In this document: piece after piece, positions 5,430 to 7,447 of the stretch
Layout of the letters: each line of letters starts with the position of its first letter
Numbering within the stretch: the stretch's first letter is position 1
Assembly (NCBI GenBank): GCA_021778875.1
Contig: JAJYBT010000106.1
Coordinates: 1-7,447 of the forward strand
DNA from: Acidobacteriota bacterium
GTDB taxonomy: Bacteria; Acidobacteriota; Terriglobia; Terriglobales; Acidobacteriaceae
DNA length: 7,447 nucleotides
Reading direction: 5' to 3'
Position numbers and translations under genes: made by a program
Notes under the pieces: generated by a model
Database searches by the model: none
The model's input: only the letters and a program-made list of their open reading frames with translations
Told to the model about the DNA's origin: nothing

Positions 5430-7226
5430 TTATGTGGCGGCGGGTTCCATTCCCATGATCTCGACTTCAAGGCCGCCGTATTCAGGGTGATCATTCTCGC
5501 GGATGCGATAGGCGATGTCGATGCGGCTGCCCTCGCGCAGTTCCAGTTCGGCGGCGCGGAATGCCATGCCCCAACCGATGGCGCGGAGGATGCCGCAGGC
5601 GCCATTGGCCGAGTCCTGCGTGAGTTCGAGGCGGATGTGGCGGTCTTTCATGAGACGGAGCGGGGTGAGCATGCGGGCATTGCGGGCGACGAAGATGGGT
5701 TCGGGATTGCTGTGGCCGAGGGGCTCAAGCTTGCGCAGCCAGCCGGCGAGGACGGGCGTGATGCGATCGAGGGGCAGCTCGGCGTGGATGCGGAGCAGGC
5801 GCTCGGGCTCGCGCGCGGCGAGGCGCTCAGCGGCGTAGAGGCCGAGGCGGCGCTTGAGTTCCGGCAGCGCGGCGGCGGGCAGGGCAAAGCCCACGGCGAA
5901 TGCGTGTCCGCCGAAGCGCGTGAAGAGATCGGCGCAGCTTTCGATGGCATCGAGCAGGGGAAAGCCGTCGACGGAGCGGCCGGAGCCGTGCGCCACGCCG
6001 TCCTCGATGCTGATGACGAGGGCGGGCTTGGCGGTGCGCTCGACGACGCGCGAGGCGAGGATGCCGATGACGCCGCGATGCCAGCCGTCGCCATCGACGA
6101 CGAGGAGGCGGGCTGCGGCGAGTTCTTCGTCTGTGGCGAGGCGGCTTTCGATGGCCGTGAGCGCGGCTGCTTCCGTGTCGCGGCGCTCGCGGTTGAGGCG
6201 TTCGAGCTTGGCGGCCAGATCCTGCGCGCGGGCGGTGTCGCGGGTGGTGAAGAGCTCGATGACGTCTGAGGCGACGTCCATGCGCCCGGCGGCGTTGATG
6301 CGCGGAGCAAGACGGAAGGCCACGTCGAAGCCGGTGAGCTGGCGTGCCGCAGGGTCGAGAGCGGCCGCGGCAAACAAGGCGCGCAGGCCTGCTCCGACGG
6401 GCTTGCGCAGCTCGCGGAGGCCGAGAGCTGCGATGACGCGATTCTCGCCCTGGAGCGGTACGGCGTCAGCGATGGTGGCGATGGCCGCCATTTTAAGGAA
6501 GCTGGGCAGGGTTTTATCGCGGGTGCGGGCGGGGTCGCGTCGCCCGAGAACGGCCTGCGCCAGCTTGAGCGCGATGGCCGCTCCGCAGAGGGATTTCTCA
6601 GGGTATTTGCATCCGGGCTGGTTGGGATTGAGAATCGCGAGCGCGTCGGGCAGGGCGTCGTGCGCGCCGGCGAGATGGTGGTCGGTGATGATGAGGTCGA
6701 GGCCGAGGCCGCGTGCGGTGTCGGCCTCGGCAAAGGCGCGCATGCCGGTGTCGACGGTGATGACGAGGCGGACGCCTTCGGCATGAGCGGACTGGAGCAC
6801 GCTGGACTGCAGGCCGTAGCCCTCGCGGAGGCGATGGGGCACATGGAAGCAAACGATGCCGCCAAGCATTTCGATGGCGGTTTTGAGGAGCACGACGGCA
6901 GTGGTGCCGTCCACGTCGTAGTCACCGTAGAGCAGGATGGGCTCGCGGGCGGCGATGGCGCGCTCCAGGCGCTCGACGGCGGCGGCCATGCCAAGCATGA
7001 GAAAGGGATCGTGGAGTTGGGACGCGTCGGGGTTGAGAAAGGCGAAGGCCTGCTGCGGCTGGGTGATGCCGCGGGCGATGAGCAGCTCGGCGAGGACCTG
7101 CGGCAGATGCGCGGCCTTGGCAAGGGCGGCTGCCTCGTCCGGGTGCGGATCGGCGATGATCCATCGCTGACGCGGGCCACCGCGCGAAGGAGCGGGGCCG
7201 TTCTGCACCGGGCCTGCGGCGGTCAC
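5430..7226 (-). CDS. recJ: Single-stranded-DNA-specific exonuclease RecJ
   Basis: A 598-residue DHH-family 5'-3' exonuclease acting on single-stranded DNA in recombination and mismatch or base-excision repair. The motifs occur in order: LLYGDYDVDGTTAVV (D102, D104, D106), VITVDTG (D159), IITDHH (D182, H183, H184), ATIADAVPL (D254), PRINAAGRM (309-316), then the DHHA1 part with WHRGVIGILASRVVE (382-396) and GGHAFAVGF (439-447). The C-terminal OB-type region includes EPLGHSNPEPIF (501-512). All catalytic acidic and histidine residues are present. Length is close to E. coli RecJ (577). The start used is GTG at 7226, which puts RWIIADP at the usual distance; the Shine-Dalgarno is weak (GAGGA 12 bases upstream, inside the previous gene). 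The upstream gene stops 5 bases before, so translational coupling is likely. A strong terminator follows the stop. Confidence 0.96.
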   Translation of the reverse strand: MTAAGPVQNGPAPSRGGPRQRWIIADPHPDEAAALAKAAHLPQVLAELLIARGITQPQQAFAFLNPDASQLHDPFLMLGMAAAVERLERAIAAREPILLYGDYDVDGTTAVVLLKTAIEMLGGIVCFHVPHRLREGYGLQSSVLQSAHAEGVRLVITVDTGMRAFAEADTARGLGLDLIITDHHLAGAHDALPDALAILNPNQPGCKYPEKSLCGAAIALKLAQAVLGRRDPARTRDKTLPSFLKMAAIATIADAVPLQGENRVIAALGLRELRKPVGAGLRALFAAAALDPAARQLTGFDVAFRLAPRINAAGRMDVASDVIELFTTRDTARAQDLAAKLERLNRERRDTEAAALTAIESRLATDEELAAARLLVVDGDGWHRGVIGILASRVVERTAKPALVISIEDGVAHGSGRSVDGFPLLDAIESCADLFTRFGGHAFAVGFALPAAALPELKRRLGLYAAERLAAREPERLLRIHAELPLDRITPVLAGWLRKLEPLGHSNPEPIFVARNARMLTPLRLMKDRHIRLELTQDSANGACGILRAIGWGMAFRAAELELREGSRIDIAYRIRENDHPEYGGLEVEIMGMEPAAT

Positions 7227-7231
7227 CTGAT

Positions 7232-7447
7232 TCAGTTGTCCTCTTCGTCGCCGGAGCTGTGCGAGTCGTCAATGACGATGTCGTGAAAGCTTTCGATGTC
7301 TTCCAGCAGGGACTGGAAGCGCTCATACCACTCAGTTGTGGTTTCGTGGAGGAAGGCCATGCCCTGATAGATGAAGCCAAGCTGGATGTAGCCGACCATG
7401 CCGGCATACTTGCGCAGCCACTGCGCCTCGACCAGTTCGGTGGCCTC
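7232..7447 (-). CDS. C-terminal end of an unrecognised gene upstream of recJ (runs off right edge)
   Basis: The last 71 codons of a frame that enters from the right edge and stops at TGA (7232-7234), 5 bases before the recJ GTG start. The tight spacing argues for one transcript with recJ. The visible segment reads EATELVEAQWLRKYAGMVGY, then an aromatic-rich stretch IQLGFIYQGMAFLHE, then a likely helix (WYERFQSLLEDIESF). It ends in an acidic, serine-containing tail (DDSHSSGDEEDN). Composition and codon use match recJ, and the shape is that of a real soluble protein end. I do not recognise the family, and no motif reveals a function; the N-terminal part needed for that is outside the window. 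Confidence 0.75.
   Translation of the reverse strand, partial: EATELVEAQWLRKYAGMVGYIQLGFIYQGMAFLHETTTEWYERFQSLLEDIESFHDIVIDDSHSSGDEEDN

Noticed and set aside
5648..7180. 510-codon minus-strand frame inside recJ
   Set aside because: Out-of-frame shadow of recJ, rich in Ser/Pro/Ala; recJ has every catalytic motif in the real frame.

Overview
The window reads as ordinary high-GC bacterial chromosome. The proteins suggest a Gram-negative soil-type bacterium, most likely an Acidobacteriota (Terriglobia/Acidobacteriaceae) member. That assignment is inference, from the mix of SecA, a DinB-family protein, a tryptophan-rich WxxGxW secreted protein and general codon use. No rRNA, tRNA, CRISPR array, transposase or integrase was seen.

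Layout, left to right. Minus strand: the 5' end of secA (1-318, continuing off the left edge), with a NYN/PIN-like nuclease gene (360-1040) just upstream of it in the same direction. A gene-free stretch of about 420 bp (1041-1460) follows. Then come a DinB-family gene (1461-1937, plus) and thymidylate kinase tmk (1941-2609, minus), which are convergent with only 3 bases between their stop codons. After a 254-bp divergent intergenic region there are two plus-strand envelope genes: a probable outer-membrane beta-barrel protein (2864-3829) and a secreted WxxGxW protein with a Q/N-rich repeat tail (4117-5370). A strong two-way terminator (about 5395-5426) separates these from recJ (5430-7226, minus). 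recJ lies 5 bases downstream of the last 71 codons of an unrecognised gene (7232-7447, minus).

Functionally this is a housekeeping backbone (protein export, dTTP synthesis, recombination exonuclease) with accessory insertions. The two plus-strand exported proteins sit side by side but are separated by 287 bp holding dyads and a pair of direct repeats, so they are probably not one simple operon. The NYN gene and the DNA upstream of it are visibly poorer in GC (about 50% and 42% in two 60-base lines I counted) than the neighbours (about 65% in a line of the DinB gene), which suggests a later arrival.

I saw no convincing new multi-gene system. The points most worth a second look are the low-GC NYN gene beside secA, the 72-54-72 bp tandem duplication in the Q/N-rich tail, and the paired hairpin-like direct repeats upstream of the WxxGxW gene.
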